The translations under genes were made by a program, and so were the position numbers. Source: Candidatus Kapaibacterium sp. (GTDB lineage: Bacteria > Bacteroidota > Ignavibacteria > Kapaibacteriales > UBA2268). Taken from it: a DNA stretch of 15,477 bases. The DNA lies in NCBI GenBank assembly GCA_027858275.1, contig JAQIDA010000122.1:1-15477 (forward strand). Reading direction: 5' to 3'. Positions within the stretch are counted from its first letter, which is position 1. Every line of letters starts with the position of its first letter. This document shows, piece by piece, positions 1 through 6,876 of the stretch. The notes beneath the pieces are model-generated. The model saw only the letters and a program-made list of their open reading frames with translations, ran no database searches and had not been told where the DNA came from.

Positions 1-36
1 TATATCAATAAATTGATAAATTTTAATAAACTTAAT

Positions 37-42
37 AAGAGG
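37..42 (+). promoter_or_regulatory. Ribosome binding site deciding the exbB start
   Basis: AAGAGG lies 9 nt before the ATG at 52. The in-frame TTG at 13 has no comparable Shine-Dalgarno sequence before it, and using it would put this site inside the coding region. This supports starting exbB at 52. Confidence 0.65.
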
Positions 43-51
43 TTTTTTCCA

Positions 52-837
52 ATGAAAAGATTTTTTAACTTAGCAGTAATTGTTACTTGGTTCTACGTAG
101 GAATTCATCTAATTTGGTGGGTATGGATGGGAGATCCTTCCAACTTTATCGATGGTGCTGTTCGTCACGAACCTATTCCCGGTAATATCCCCGGAACAGT
201 TCATACAGGCGGTTTCTTGGTTGGTGTATTGATGGCTTTCGTTTTGATCGCGATCACATTCATTATCGAAAGAGCCCTCACTATGAGCAAAGCTAAAGGA
301 AAAGGTAATCCTGAAGTATTCATTAAAAACATGATAGCAAAACTTGCAGACGGCGACATCGACGGAGCTAAAGCAGATTGTGACGCTCAGCGCGGAACAG
401 TAGCTAATATTATGCGTGCGGCTATTACTCGTTTCCAGGATGTGGAAGATGATCCTGAATACTCAGCTGACAAAAAAATTGCAGAAACTCAACGTGCTAT
501 CGATGAAGCTATGAACTTGGAAACACCTCTTCTTGAAAAGAACTTGGTTGTCTTGTCCACAATTGCTTCTGTCGCTACAATGGTTGGTCTTTTGGGAACA
601 ACTCTCGGTATGATTCGCGCCTTCTCAGCTTTGGCTGAAAGCGGCACTGTATCAGCTACAGCATTGTCAATCGGTATCTCTGAAGCTCTTTATAATACTG
701 CGGGCGGTCTTATCGGCGCTGTTATCGCTATTATTGCATACAACTTCTTCACAACGAAAGTTGACAGTTTTGTATACATGATCGATGAAGCAATCTTGAG
801 CGTAACACAGATATTTACTATTCGCACAAAGAAATAA
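52..837 (+). CDS. exbB: MotA/TolQ/ExbB family proton channel (ExbB-like)
   Basis: This is the proton-channel subunit of a TonB energy-transducing motor in the inner membrane. It works with ExbD to convert proton-motive force into motion of TonB. The 261-residue protein has hydrophobic segments at about 7-26, 54-72, 165-187 and 211-234. A cytoplasmic domain of about 90 residues lies between the second and third segments, as in canonical ExbB. The family signatures are visible as GLLGTTLGM at 179-187 and an ISEALYNTAGGLIGA stretch at 209-223. Canonical E. coli ExbB has three membrane segments, so the first one here is extra. It is either an additional helix or an uncleaved signal-like segment. 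ATG 52 is preferred over TTG 13 because of the AAGAGG upstream. Two exbD genes and tonB follow, apparently as one operon. MotA and TolQ share the fold, but the ExbD and TonB neighbours favour ExbB. Confidence 0.9.
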   Translation: MKRFFNLAVIVTWFYVGIHLIWWVWMGDPSNFIDGAVRHEPIPGNIPGTVHTGGFLVGVLMAFVLIAITFIIERALTMSKAKGKGNPEVFIKNMIAKLADGDIDGAKADCDAQRGTVANIMRAAITRFQDVEDDPEYSADKKIAETQRAIDEAMNLETPLLEKNLVVLSTIASVATMVGLLGTTLGMIRAFSALAESGTVSATALSIGISEALYNTAGGLIGAVIAIIAYNFFTTKVDSFVYMIDEAILSVTQIFTIRTKK

Positions 838-858
838 TTTAGAAAAAGGATACACAAA

Positions 859-1392
859 GTGGCAAAAGTAAAAAAGAACAGAGTTAGTTTTGTTATCGAC
901 ATGACACCGCTTGTTGATATCACTTTTCTCCTTTTGACCTTTTTCATGTTTACCGCTAAATTTAAAACGGACGCAGAATCAGAACAGAAGTTCTTTATCG
1001 AACGTCCCATGGTTTCGCCGGACAGTTCAAAACTGCCGGAACAGGATTTAGCAATAATCAACATCGCAATTGAAACTGATACTCTCACAGGTATATCTGA
1101 TACAGTCTACTACTATTCAATAGTAAATGAAGAAGATCGAAGATCAGTATATTCTATGATGGAAAATGTCCCTGAAGATCAGGGAGCCTTGCTCAAAATC
1201 GGAAACGATTCGACGAGTATGAAAACTCTCGGCAGGTTAATTGGTTTCACTAAAACGGCCAATAAGAAAACAGTGTTCGCCATTGACGCTGACAAACGTT
1301 TGAGATTCAAATGGGTGGAAGACGCAATGGAAATTCTAAGGAAGAATTGGCAAACGGTGTTCAATTATGTAACTATGAAAAAAGGTTCTTAA
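859..1392 (+). CDS. exbD: ExbD/TolR family biopolymer transport protein, first paralogue
   Basis: ExbD is the single-span inner-membrane partner of ExbB and carries the proton-relaying aspartate. Translation starts at GTG 859, with AAGGA at 846-850 placed 8 nt upstream. The 177-residue protein has a short basic N-terminus (AKVKKNR). A transmembrane helix follows at about residues 13-33, containing the family motif DMTPLVDITFLLLTFF. The conserved membrane aspartate is D20. The rest is a periplasmic domain. The gene follows exbB after a 21-nt gap and precedes a second exbD after 91 nt. The two ExbD proteins share the membrane motif but diverge in the periplasmic part, which suggests they are non-redundant partners in one motor. 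That last point is inference. Confidence 0.88.
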   Translation: MAKVKKNRVSFVIDMTPLVDITFLLLTFFMFTAKFKTDAESEQKFFIERPMVSPDSSKLPEQDLAIINIAIETDTLTGISDTVYYYSIVNEEDRRSVYSMMENVPEDQGALLKIGNDSTSMKTLGRLIGFTKTANKKTVFAIDADKRLRFKWVEDAMEILRKNWQTVFNYVTMKKGS

Positions 1393-1432
1393 TTCAATTT
1401 TTATTATGAGAATTAAGAGAAATAATTAATGG

Positions 1433-1452
1433 AAGCGTTTTCGATAACGCTT
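1433..1452 (+). promoter_or_regulatory. Hairpin in the spacer between the two exbD genes
   Basis: AAGCGTT (1433-1439) pairs perfectly with AACGCTT (1446-1452) around the 6-nt loop TTCGAT. No T-run follows, so it is not a standard intrinsic terminator. It lies 31 nt before the second exbD start. It could be an mRNA stability or processing element that sets the ratio of the two proteins, or a DNA operator for a dyad-binding repressor. The structure is visible, and the role is inference. Confidence 0.4.
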
Positions 1453-1483
1453 ATGATTTAAGACAATTAAACAGGAGAATATT

Positions 1484-2089
1484 ATGTCCGGTGGCGGTTC
1501 ACTAAGCGCTCCCGAAAAAGCGAAAAGAGGTAGTTCGAGCAAGAGAAAACCCAAGAAGAGAGTCAGCTTTCATCTTGATATGACTCCGCTCGTTGATATT
1601 ACCTTTTTGTTGTTGACGTTCTTTATGTTCACAACAACTATGTCGGCTCCTCAAACTATGGAAATGTCTATTCCTCCGGAAATCAACAAACCGGTGGACG
1701 TTGATGAAGATAAATTGCTTTCTCTTTATATTCGTAATGACGATAAATTATTTTGGCACAAAGCTCAGGAATTACCTAAACCGATAAAGCTTGAAGAAGT
1801 CAAAAAATTATCAGAAAAAGAGAATTTAAAAGACGGAATGCATAATAAATTGATTATCGTATTGAAAATTGATGAAAATGCTCAATACGGTACAGTTGTT
1901 TCAGTTCTCGATGAATTGAATCTGGCTGAGATGTTAATCATGGAAGAAATAGCAAAAGTTCCCGACGAAGACGGAGAGCCGACAAAACGTAAACGCAAAT
2001 TTACGATCGCTAAAATGACCGATAAAGACAGAGAGAAAATCTCTGACGAGGCATTGAGCGGAGAATTAACTACAGAGGAGGGCAATTAA
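1484..2089 (+). CDS. exbD: ExbD/TolR family biopolymer transport protein, second paralogue
   Basis: This second ExbD-like subunit has 201 residues. The start ATG 1484 has AGGAG at 1473-1477, 6 nt upstream. The N-terminal cytoplasmic tail is longer and strongly basic, with several Lys and Arg residues between 11 and 26. A single membrane helix follows at about 31-51, carrying DMTPLVDITFLLLTFF with the conserved aspartate at D38. The periplasmic domain ends in a charged tail (about 165-201) rich in Lys, Asp and Glu. It lies in the exb-tonB operon with tonB 1 nt downstream, so translational coupling is likely. TolR is an alternative family name, but no TolA, TolB or Pal gene is present to support a Tol system. 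Confidence 0.88.
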   Translation: MSGGGSLSAPEKAKRGSSSKRKPKKRVSFHLDMTPLVDITFLLLTFFMFTTTMSAPQTMEMSIPPEINKPVDVDEDKLLSLYIRNDDKLFWHKAQELPKPIKLEEVKKLSEKENLKDGMHNKLIIVLKIDENAQYGTVVSVLDELNLAEMLIMEEIAKVPDEDGEPTKRKRKFTIAKMTDKDREKISDEALSGELTTEEGN

Positions 2090-2090
2090 T

Positions 2091-2876
2091 ATGGCTGCTT
2101 CAAGATCTGTAGTTGTTCCCGAGAACAGCGGTTACGGCGCATTTGAAATAAAAGAGTATATAAACAAAGCCACGAAATGGGGTGCGATTTATACGGCAGC
2201 ATTCACTTTGCTGTTAGTTCTTACTTACATTGGTGTGGGAGTAGTTCAGGATGCCACTCGTAAAAAAGTTATGATGGCTCCGATACAGAAATTGAAATTG
2301 CAAAATCTAGCCGCTGATGATGCAGAGATGTCGGAAGCTTTGCCTCCGCCTCCTCCTGCTACAGTTGTCAGCTCCGGGCCTGCCGCTCGCGCGGGTACAC
2401 CCGTTCCGGTTCCCGAAGCAGAACTTGCGGAAGATTTGCAGGATTTCGCTGACATTAAAGATCTTTCGAGAGCATCGGCAGAAGGCGGTGACGGCGAAGA
2501 TTTAGGCGGTTTCTCTGATAATATAGACATCGATGAATCAGCAAATGTTGATATCGATGTGCGTGAAGAAGAGCCCGATCCCGAAGATTTTATCCCCGTC
2601 GAAAAAGAACCTGCTTGCGATATGGAAGAACTTCGGAAGAGAGTTGTTTATCCCGAAATGGCTAAGCGAGCCGGCATTGAAGGCATGGTTCTGGTAAGGG
2701 CTTTAATCAGTAAAAACGGAAAAGTGAAGAAAACAATTATTCAGGCATCGGACAATTCAGCTTTGAACAAAGCCGCTTCGACAGCCGTGAAGAATACGGT
2801 CTTTACTCCGGCGATTCAGAACAAAAGAGCTGTTCAGCTCTGGATCAGTATCCCGGTTGATTTCCGATTGAGATAA
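2091..2876 (+). CDS. tonB: Energy transducer TonB
   Basis: TonB spans the periplasm and passes energy from ExbB/ExbD to outer-membrane TonB-dependent transporters. The 261-residue protein has a cytoplasmic N-terminus of about 30 residues and one membrane helix at about 31-53. A short proline run (LPPPPP, 84-89) comes next, then an acidic linker at about 107-180. The TonB C-terminal domain spans about 177-261. Recognisable family features are VVYPEMAKRAGIEGMV at 185-200, NGKV at 209-212, and FTPAI and IPVDFRL toward the end. The start ATG 2091 follows the exbD stop by 1 nt and has AGAGGAGGG (2074-2082) upstream. The linker is dominated by Asp and Glu rather than the Pro-Glu/Pro-Lys repeats of E. 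coli TonB. A strong terminator follows directly. Confidence 0.92.
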   Translation: MAASRSVVVPENSGYGAFEIKEYINKATKWGAIYTAAFTLLLVLTYIGVGVVQDATRKKVMMAPIQKLKLQNLAADDAEMSEALPPPPPATVVSSGPAARAGTPVPVPEAELAEDLQDFADIKDLSRASAEGGDGEDLGGFSDNIDIDESANVDIDVREEEPDPEDFIPVEKEPACDMEELRKRVVYPEMAKRAGIEGMVLVRALISKNGKVKKTIIQASDNSALNKAASTAVKNTVFTPAIQNKRAVQLWISIPVDFRLR

Positions 2877-2902
2877 AACCTCTTGACATTTTAGCGACCC
2901 AC

Positions 2903-2937
2903 ACAGCCGTGGGGTTAACCCCACGGTTGTATTTTTT
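2903..2937 (+). terminator. Rho-independent terminator after tonB
   Basis: A 12-bp stem (2903-2914 with 2919-2930) closes on a TTAA loop. Its core is the perfect palindrome GTGGGGTTAACCCCAC, with one G-U pair further out. A TTTTTT run follows at 2932-2937. This is the strongest terminator in the window and should end the exbB-exbD-exbD-tonB transcript. It implies a separate promoter for the downstream genes, or partial read-through. Confidence 0.93.
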
Positions 2938-2991
2938 CACATTCAGACAGGTAATTAATTATTTTGGTCAACATAGAGGAAAGAACATAAA

Positions 2992-3222
2992 ATGCTGCTC
3001 AAAATTATCAATTATACCGTCAGATCAATTTTCATAGTAATAGGCATTGTCATGTTGACAGGGTTGGTAGAACTGCCTCCTCAATACGATGGTTCTTTCG
3101 CTGTTATTGTCGGTATAGTTTTTATATTATTCGGAATATATCGGATAATAATATATAAGTCTCAAAGTAAGAGGTACAATTTTGATGTTGAAACACAAGA
3201 AGATAATGAAGAGAATACCTGA
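2992..3222 (+). CDS. Small two-helix membrane protein, unknown function
   Basis: I do not recognise a family for this 76-residue protein. It has two hydrophobic helices, at about 9-26 and 35-54, separated by a short loop containing VELPPQYDG. A hydrophilic C-terminal tail follows and ends in acidic residues. The start ATG 2992 has AGAGGA at 2975-2980, 11 nt upstream. Its 3' end overlaps the start of the PstS-like gene by 38 nt (ATG 3185) or 17 nt (ATG 3206). This supports it being a real, translationally coupled gene rather than a chance reading frame. It lies between a terminator and a binding-protein gene, so it is probably the first gene of the second transcription unit. A role with the neighbouring lipoprotein is inference only. 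Confidence 0.7.
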   Translation: MLLKIINYTVRSIFIVIGIVMLTGLVELPPQYDGSFAVIVGIVFILFGIYRIIIYKSQSKRYNFDVETQEDNEENT

Positions 3223-4132
3223 GGCTCTTATTTTACTCGCCCTTGTTTTTATTCTTCCGTCTTGCGGCGAAAGCAAAAACAAAGGATTCGGCGGAAAATA
3301 CGCTTCTCTCCACTCCGGAACATTCACGGTTCATTGCGAAGAATCTCTCAGCGAAGTTATGGACAGAGTCTTTGTTATGTACGACTCCGTCTATACTGAC
3401 GCCAATCAAACAATCAAACTCTCGACAGCCAGAACAGGTATGGAACATCTCTTAGCCGGGGAGACCGATATTTTCATATCAGCCAGAGAATACTTAAAAG
3501 ACGAAGATTCATTGATGAAAGCCTACAAAGTAGAGCCGCACGTTATAATGAATATAGCCGAAGACGCGCTCGTTTTTTATACTCGAAACGATTTTCCCTA
3601 CGACACTGTCTATGCCGAAGATTTGAAAGTATTGATGAAAGACGGCACCAAGAAGTATAAGGATTATTATCCCGCCGTAGGCTCAGAACCTGAATTTGTG
3701 ATTACGGATCATTATTCATCGGAATACGCCAATTTGAAAGAACTCGTCGCTGAGGGCGAAACACTCAAGAGACCTCTGAAAACATTCGCGAATATTGATT
3801 TAGTAAGAAACTACGTTCGAGAAAACAAGAACAAAATCGGTGTCGGATACTTGGCTCAGATTATTCATGACAACACCCTTAAACCCCTGATGATAAGTTT
3901 TTTAGACAGTACGGGCAGATACAGATATCCGCACGCCGTGCATCAGACAAATATACTTAGAAGATACTATCCCTACATAGTTACATACAGAGCGTATATG
4001 CTCGAGGATTTAAGACAAACAGCATGGTGGTTCGGCAAATTTGTATCGGAAGAAAAATATATTACAAGACACTATTTGGATTACGGAATAGTTCCCGTAT
4101 ACGCCAAATTTAAATTAATCGAAGAGGATTAA
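3185..4132 (+). CDS. PstS-like substrate-binding lipoprotein
   Basis: This is a periplasmic binding protein of the PstS/PBP-like family, predicted to be lipid-anchored. Counting from ATG 3185 it has 315 residues. A basic N-terminus is followed by a hydrophobic core and a lipobox ending LPSC, with the acylated cysteine at residue 27. AGAGG (3170-3174) supports ATG 3185, although ATG 3206 would give an equally good lipoprotein signal. The PstS-type architecture shows as RTGMEHLLAGETDIFISARE, followed by a DALVFYTRNDFPYD-like segment and an IGVGYL segment. The loop where phosphate binders have a Ser-Gly-Thr type contact reads HYSSEYANL here, so phosphate binding is uncertain. No permease or ATPase gene is nearby. 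Its neighbours are TonB and a secreted TPR protein. The fold is fairly sure and the ligand is not known. Confidence 0.78.
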   Translation: MLKHKKIMKRIPEALILLALVFILPSCGESKNKGFGGKYASLHSGTFTVHCEESLSEVMDRVFVMYDSVYTDANQTIKLSTARTGMEHLLAGETDIFISAREYLKDEDSLMKAYKVEPHVIMNIAEDALVFYTRNDFPYDTVYAEDLKVLMKDGTKKYKDYYPAVGSEPEFVITDHYSSEYANLKELVAEGETLKRPLKTFANIDLVRNYVRENKNKIGVGYLAQIIHDNTLKPLMISFLDSTGRYRYPHAVHQTNILRRYYPYIVTYRAYMLEDLRQTAWWFGKFVSEEKYITRHYLDYGIVPVYAKFKLIEED

Positions 4133-4135
4133 ACG

Positions 4136-5857
4136 ATGAAAAAAATAACACTTTTAATATTAGCATTCGCTGTCAGTCTCAGCGTTTTATCGGCACAATC
4201 GCCAAAGAATATGGTCGAGAGTAAAGCCGCAAGTATGGATTTCCTCGAAGCCGCTGCATATATTCAGGAAGCTTATGAATCAAACAGAAACAACGAGAAA
4301 TTCCTCTTGCTTTGCGGAGATATATATTTTGAATTAGACAAACTTGATTCCGCTCTGATTATGTATGAAAAAGCAGATCGTGAAAACCGTCACGAAGTAA
4401 TCACAATGCGAAAAATCGCAAAGACTTATTCAGGCCTAAAAAAATTCGACAAGGCTCTTGAGACTCTCTTTGATGCTGTGGATGAAGACAAGAGAGACGT
4501 ATATACATATTTGGAACTCGGCAAAGTCTATCTTGCTATGGACTCACTTGCCCCTGCCGAACTATATATCACAAAAGCTCGTGAAATTGACAAGACAATT
4601 CCTGATGCCTATATTGCTCTCGGCGATTTATATTTCGCCCGGAAAATATATGAGCTTGCGAAAATGAACTATGAAGAAGCTCTCTCAATCGATGAAAATA
4701 TCCTTGAAGCTCGTGAGAAACTTGCTACTGCATATTACTGGCTCGGTATGCGCGAAGTTGAAAGAGACCTCGCCAACGAATTGTTCGCCCGTTCTTTGAA
4801 AGAATGGAATACAATAACGAAACAGGATCCCAAAAACACTAAAGCTTTCTTTCAACAAGGCAAAATATTATTTTTATCTGCGAAATACGGAACTGCGGCA
4901 AGTTCATTCTATAAATATATTGAAATGAAACCTGATGATATGTTAGCTAAATGGTATCTCGCTCAGTCATTTTACGAAATCAGAGAATGTGACTCAGCCG
5001 CTCCCTTTTTGAGAGAATGTGCCAATAAGATAGACTCAGTCAAAACGAAGTCACTTCTTTTACTAGCTCGTTGCTATTTCGATTCAAAAGATTACGCAAA
5101 ATCTTCGGAAGTTTTCGCTGAATTAAAATCATTAGAAAAATTATCCGCGACAGATTTGCAACGCTTTGGCGCGGCGGCGTTCAAAGACAAAGATACTACT
5201 CTCGCTATTGATTGTTATAAAGAAGCTCTTGATATTAATCCTAAGCTTTGTAAACTGTCCTATAAACTCGGTAAGATGCTTTATGTATTGAAACGCTATG
5301 AGGGATCAATTGAGATATACGATTTGCGAATAGCGAACTGTGAAAAAGATAACTTCAGTGCTAAGAGTTGGTTCTATAAAGGTCTGGATTATATGAAACT
5401 TGATAAATATGAAGAATCAATCAATTCTTTTGATCAAACTATGGAGCTTGATTCAACCTTTATTAAAGCATTAATTTATAAAGCCGACATCTATGCAAAA
5501 AAAGGAATATTAGATACAGCATTAATGATATTTACCGATGTAAAACAAAAAGCAATTGTTGATACAATAAAGTTCGGCTGGGAATCAAAAACAGTGTTCT
5601 TTAAAATTGCAGGAATGCAGATAAGAGACAAAAAATATTCTGACTTATTGAAGCTGACCAAAGAATGGACTGATCTCTATCCCGGAGTCAAGCATGCTTG
5701 GCTCTACAGAGCTTATGCTTTTCAGGGGTCTCAGAATCTAGAATCGGCAATATCAATGTACATAAAAGTTTTAGCGATTGATCCAAAAAATAAAACCGCA
5801 AAGACTAATCTCAGCAAATTGAAAGAAATTCAGTCACAAAAAGCCGGCGGAAATTAA
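4136..5857 (+). CDS. Secreted tetratricopeptide-repeat protein
   Basis: The 573-residue protein starts 3 nt after the PstS-like stop, with GAAGAGGA (4121-4128) as the ribosome binding site. A cleavable signal peptide is likely (hydrophobic 4-17, probable cut near SA/Q at 20-21), so it should act in the periplasm or at the outer membrane. The mature part is almost entirely helical TPR units. Clear ones lie near 55-85, 124-153, 157-187, 234-267, 343-371, 375-402, 410-440 and 521-551, with degenerate units between them, giving roughly a dozen in all. Typical TPR spacing is visible in GDLYFARKIYELAKMNYEEA and in GLDYMKLDKYEESINSF. TPR proteins are interaction scaffolds and no catalytic domain is seen. 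Tight spacing to the binding protein suggests they work together, which is inference. Confidence 0.85.
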   Translation: MKKITLLILAFAVSLSVLSAQSPKNMVESKAASMDFLEAAAYIQEAYESNRNNEKFLLLCGDIYFELDKLDSALIMYEKADRENRHEVITMRKIAKTYSGLKKFDKALETLFDAVDEDKRDVYTYLELGKVYLAMDSLAPAELYITKAREIDKTIPDAYIALGDLYFARKIYELAKMNYEEALSIDENILEAREKLATAYYWLGMREVERDLANELFARSLKEWNTITKQDPKNTKAFFQQGKILFLSAKYGTAASSFYKYIEMKPDDMLAKWYLAQSFYEIRECDSAAPFLRECANKIDSVKTKSLLLLARCYFDSKDYAKSSEVFAELKSLEKLSATDLQRFGAAAFKDKDTTLAIDCYKEALDINPKLCKLSYKLGKMLYVLKRYEGSIEIYDLRIANCEKDNFSAKSWFYKGLDYMKLDKYEESINSFDQTMELDSTFIKALIYKADIYAKKGILDTALMIFTDVKQKAIVDTIKFGWESKTVFFKIAGMQIRDKKYSDLLKLTKEWTDLYPGVKHAWLYRAYAFQGSQNLESAISMYIKVLAIDPKNKTAKTNLSKLKEIQSQKAGGN

Positions 5858-5893
5858 AAAATATTTCAAAAAACTGAAAATAAATAATAATTG

Positions 5894-5921
5894 AGAGGGG
5901 CGTTATTCGTCCCTCTTTTTT
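5894..5921 (+). terminator. Rho-independent terminator after the TPR gene
   Basis: A 9-bp stem with one G-U pair (5894-5902 with 5908-5916) closes on the loop TTATT. A TTTTTT run at 5916-5921 follows. It lies 36 nt beyond the TPR stop codon and ends the second transcription unit. Confidence 0.9.
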
Positions 5922-6135
5922 GTATATGGATGTTTAAGATTGGAAACATAGTGAATATATCTGTATGTGTTTGTAATAACAGGAATTAGAACATTGTTCC
6001 ATGGCCGGAAATTCCACTGTGGCAATAATATGAAAGATATGATAATTGCCTTTGTTCAAAACTATTTAGATATATCTTTGGTAATTGAAAAACTGATTAT
6101 TATATTTGTAATCTTGGAAAATGTAAAGAAGTGAA
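5922..6135. other. Intergenic region before the DUF177 gene
   Basis: This stretch of just over 200 AT-rich bases lies between the terminator of the TPR unit and the DUF177 gene. The only supported element is a promoter-like site near its right end. A 34-codon ATG frame (6030-6134) has no ribosome binding site and no recognisable composition, so I do not call it a gene. No repeat or strong hairpin was seen. Confidence 0.6.
6077..6108 (+). promoter_or_regulatory. Bacteroidota-type promoter (-33/-7)
   Basis: TTTG at 6077-6080 is followed after 20 nt by TATATTTG at 6101-6108. This fits the consensus described for Bacteroidota primary-sigma promoters, TTTG then 19-21 nt then TAnnTTTG. It would start transcription near 6115, leaving a leader of about 20 nt before the DUF177 ATG. 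Its place just after a terminator and before the fab block is sensible. The region is AT-rich, so a chance match is possible. Confidence 0.45.
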
Positions 6136-6669
6136 ATGATTGAAATATACATACAAGGCATAGAGGACGACAGCAGAGACATTGAGATCAAAACAACTGC
6201 TGAAGAAATCGAAGATATGTCGCCCGAATTTTTCGGGGAAGTAAGCGTCAGCGGCAATCTGAGGAAGTTTGGAAAGAGGTACGCGATCAAGTGCAGGGCA
6301 GAGTGCAAGGCACATTTGATATGCGATATTTCAGGAAAAGAATTTGAAAAACTGATCTCTGCCGATATTACTTTGGGCATGACCGCCGACAACGCGATGC
6401 TTGATTTGATGAGCGATGAAGACGGCAACCAAGAAGATAAAGAAAACAGAGTTATATCAGAATTCGCAAAGTCAATTGATATAACAAAAGATATAAGAGA
6501 CAGTCTCACGGTAGCGATTCCGATGAAAAAGATCGCTCCGGGTTACGAAAATAAAAGTTTCGAGGAATTGCATCCGGAACTAAGCGCGAAAGCAAATAAA
6601 TCGGATACAAAAGAAAAAGAAAATCTCGACCCTCGTTGGTCGGCGTTGAAAAACATAAAGATAAAATAG
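6136..6669 (+). CDS. yceD: DUF177 / YceD family protein (23S rRNA accumulation)
   Basis: The family is known for co-occurring with rpmF and for a role in 23S rRNA accumulation or processing in bacteria and plastids. The 177-residue protein shows the family layout. An N-terminal beta-rich part contains CRAECKAHLICDISGKEFE at about 53-71, an acidic stretch follows near 93-104, and the conserved block IDITKDIRDSL..AIPMK lies at 114-131. The hallmark ending DPRWSALKNI lies at 165-174. The CPxCG zinc-type motif found between the last two blocks in many homologues is absent, replaced by a Lys/Glu-rich stretch. ATG 6136 is preceded only by a weak AAGAAG at 6125-6130. rpmF follows 30 nt downstream, which is the usual arrangement and supports the call. 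Confidence 0.85.
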   Translation: MIEIYIQGIEDDSRDIEIKTTAEEIEDMSPEFFGEVSVSGNLRKFGKRYAIKCRAECKAHLICDISGKEFEKLISADITLGMTADNAMLDLMSDEDGNQEDKENRVISEFAKSIDITKDIRDSLTVAIPMKKIAPGYENKSFEELHPELSAKANKSDTKEKENLDPRWSALKNIKIK

Positions 6670-6699
6670 GTTTAATTCACATATAATCGAGAGATTGAA

Positions 6700-6876
6700 A
6701 TGGCACATCCGAAAAGAAAAACTTCTAAAGCAAGACGCGACAAAAGACGTACGCATTACAAAGCAGTAGTGCCTACTACTACATTATGTCCGCAGTGCGG
6801 CGGCGTTAGATTAGCTCATCAGGCTTGTCCCGAATGCGGCTATTATAACGGAAGAAAAATTATTGACTCCCTCTAA
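6700..6876 (+). CDS. rpmF: 50S ribosomal protein L32
   Basis: The gene encodes the 58-residue large-subunit protein L32. The N-terminus reads MAHPKRKTSKARRDKRRTH, the typical L32 start (often MAVPKRKTSK). A four-cysteine zinc ribbon follows with C30-PQ-C33 and C43-PE-C46. It ends in the usual short tail after CGYYNGRKII. GAGAGA at 6689-6694 lies 5 nt before the ATG. It is 30 nt after the DUF177 gene, as in many bacteria, and its stop codon is inside a hairpin. Having all four zinc cysteines makes this the zinc-binding form. Confidence 0.97.
   Translation: MAHPKRKTSKARRDKRRTHYKAVVPTTTLCPQCGGVRLAHQACPECGYYNGRKIIDSL

Noticed and set aside
13..51. Upstream TTG start extending exbB by 13 residues
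   Set aside because: There is no ribosome binding site before TTG 13, whereas AAGAGG sits 9 nt before ATG 52, and the added residues are not needed for any family feature.
1431..1444. Resemblance of GGAAGCGTTTTC to a CcpA catabolite-response element
   Set aside because: The match is imperfect, CcpA is a Firmicutes regulator, and the site is inside an operon. The overlapping perfect hairpin is a simpler reading.
2246..2530. Minus-strand and alternate-frame open frames inside tonB and other genes
   Set aside because: They lie wholly within well-supported genes, have low-complexity translations, and lack ribosome binding sites and recognisable motifs. The strand and frame of the main genes explain them.
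6030..6134. 34-codon ATG reading frame upstream of the DUF177 gene
   Set aside because: It has no ribosome binding site and overlaps the best promoter candidate. Its AT-rich hydrophobic content is what chance gives in this composition.
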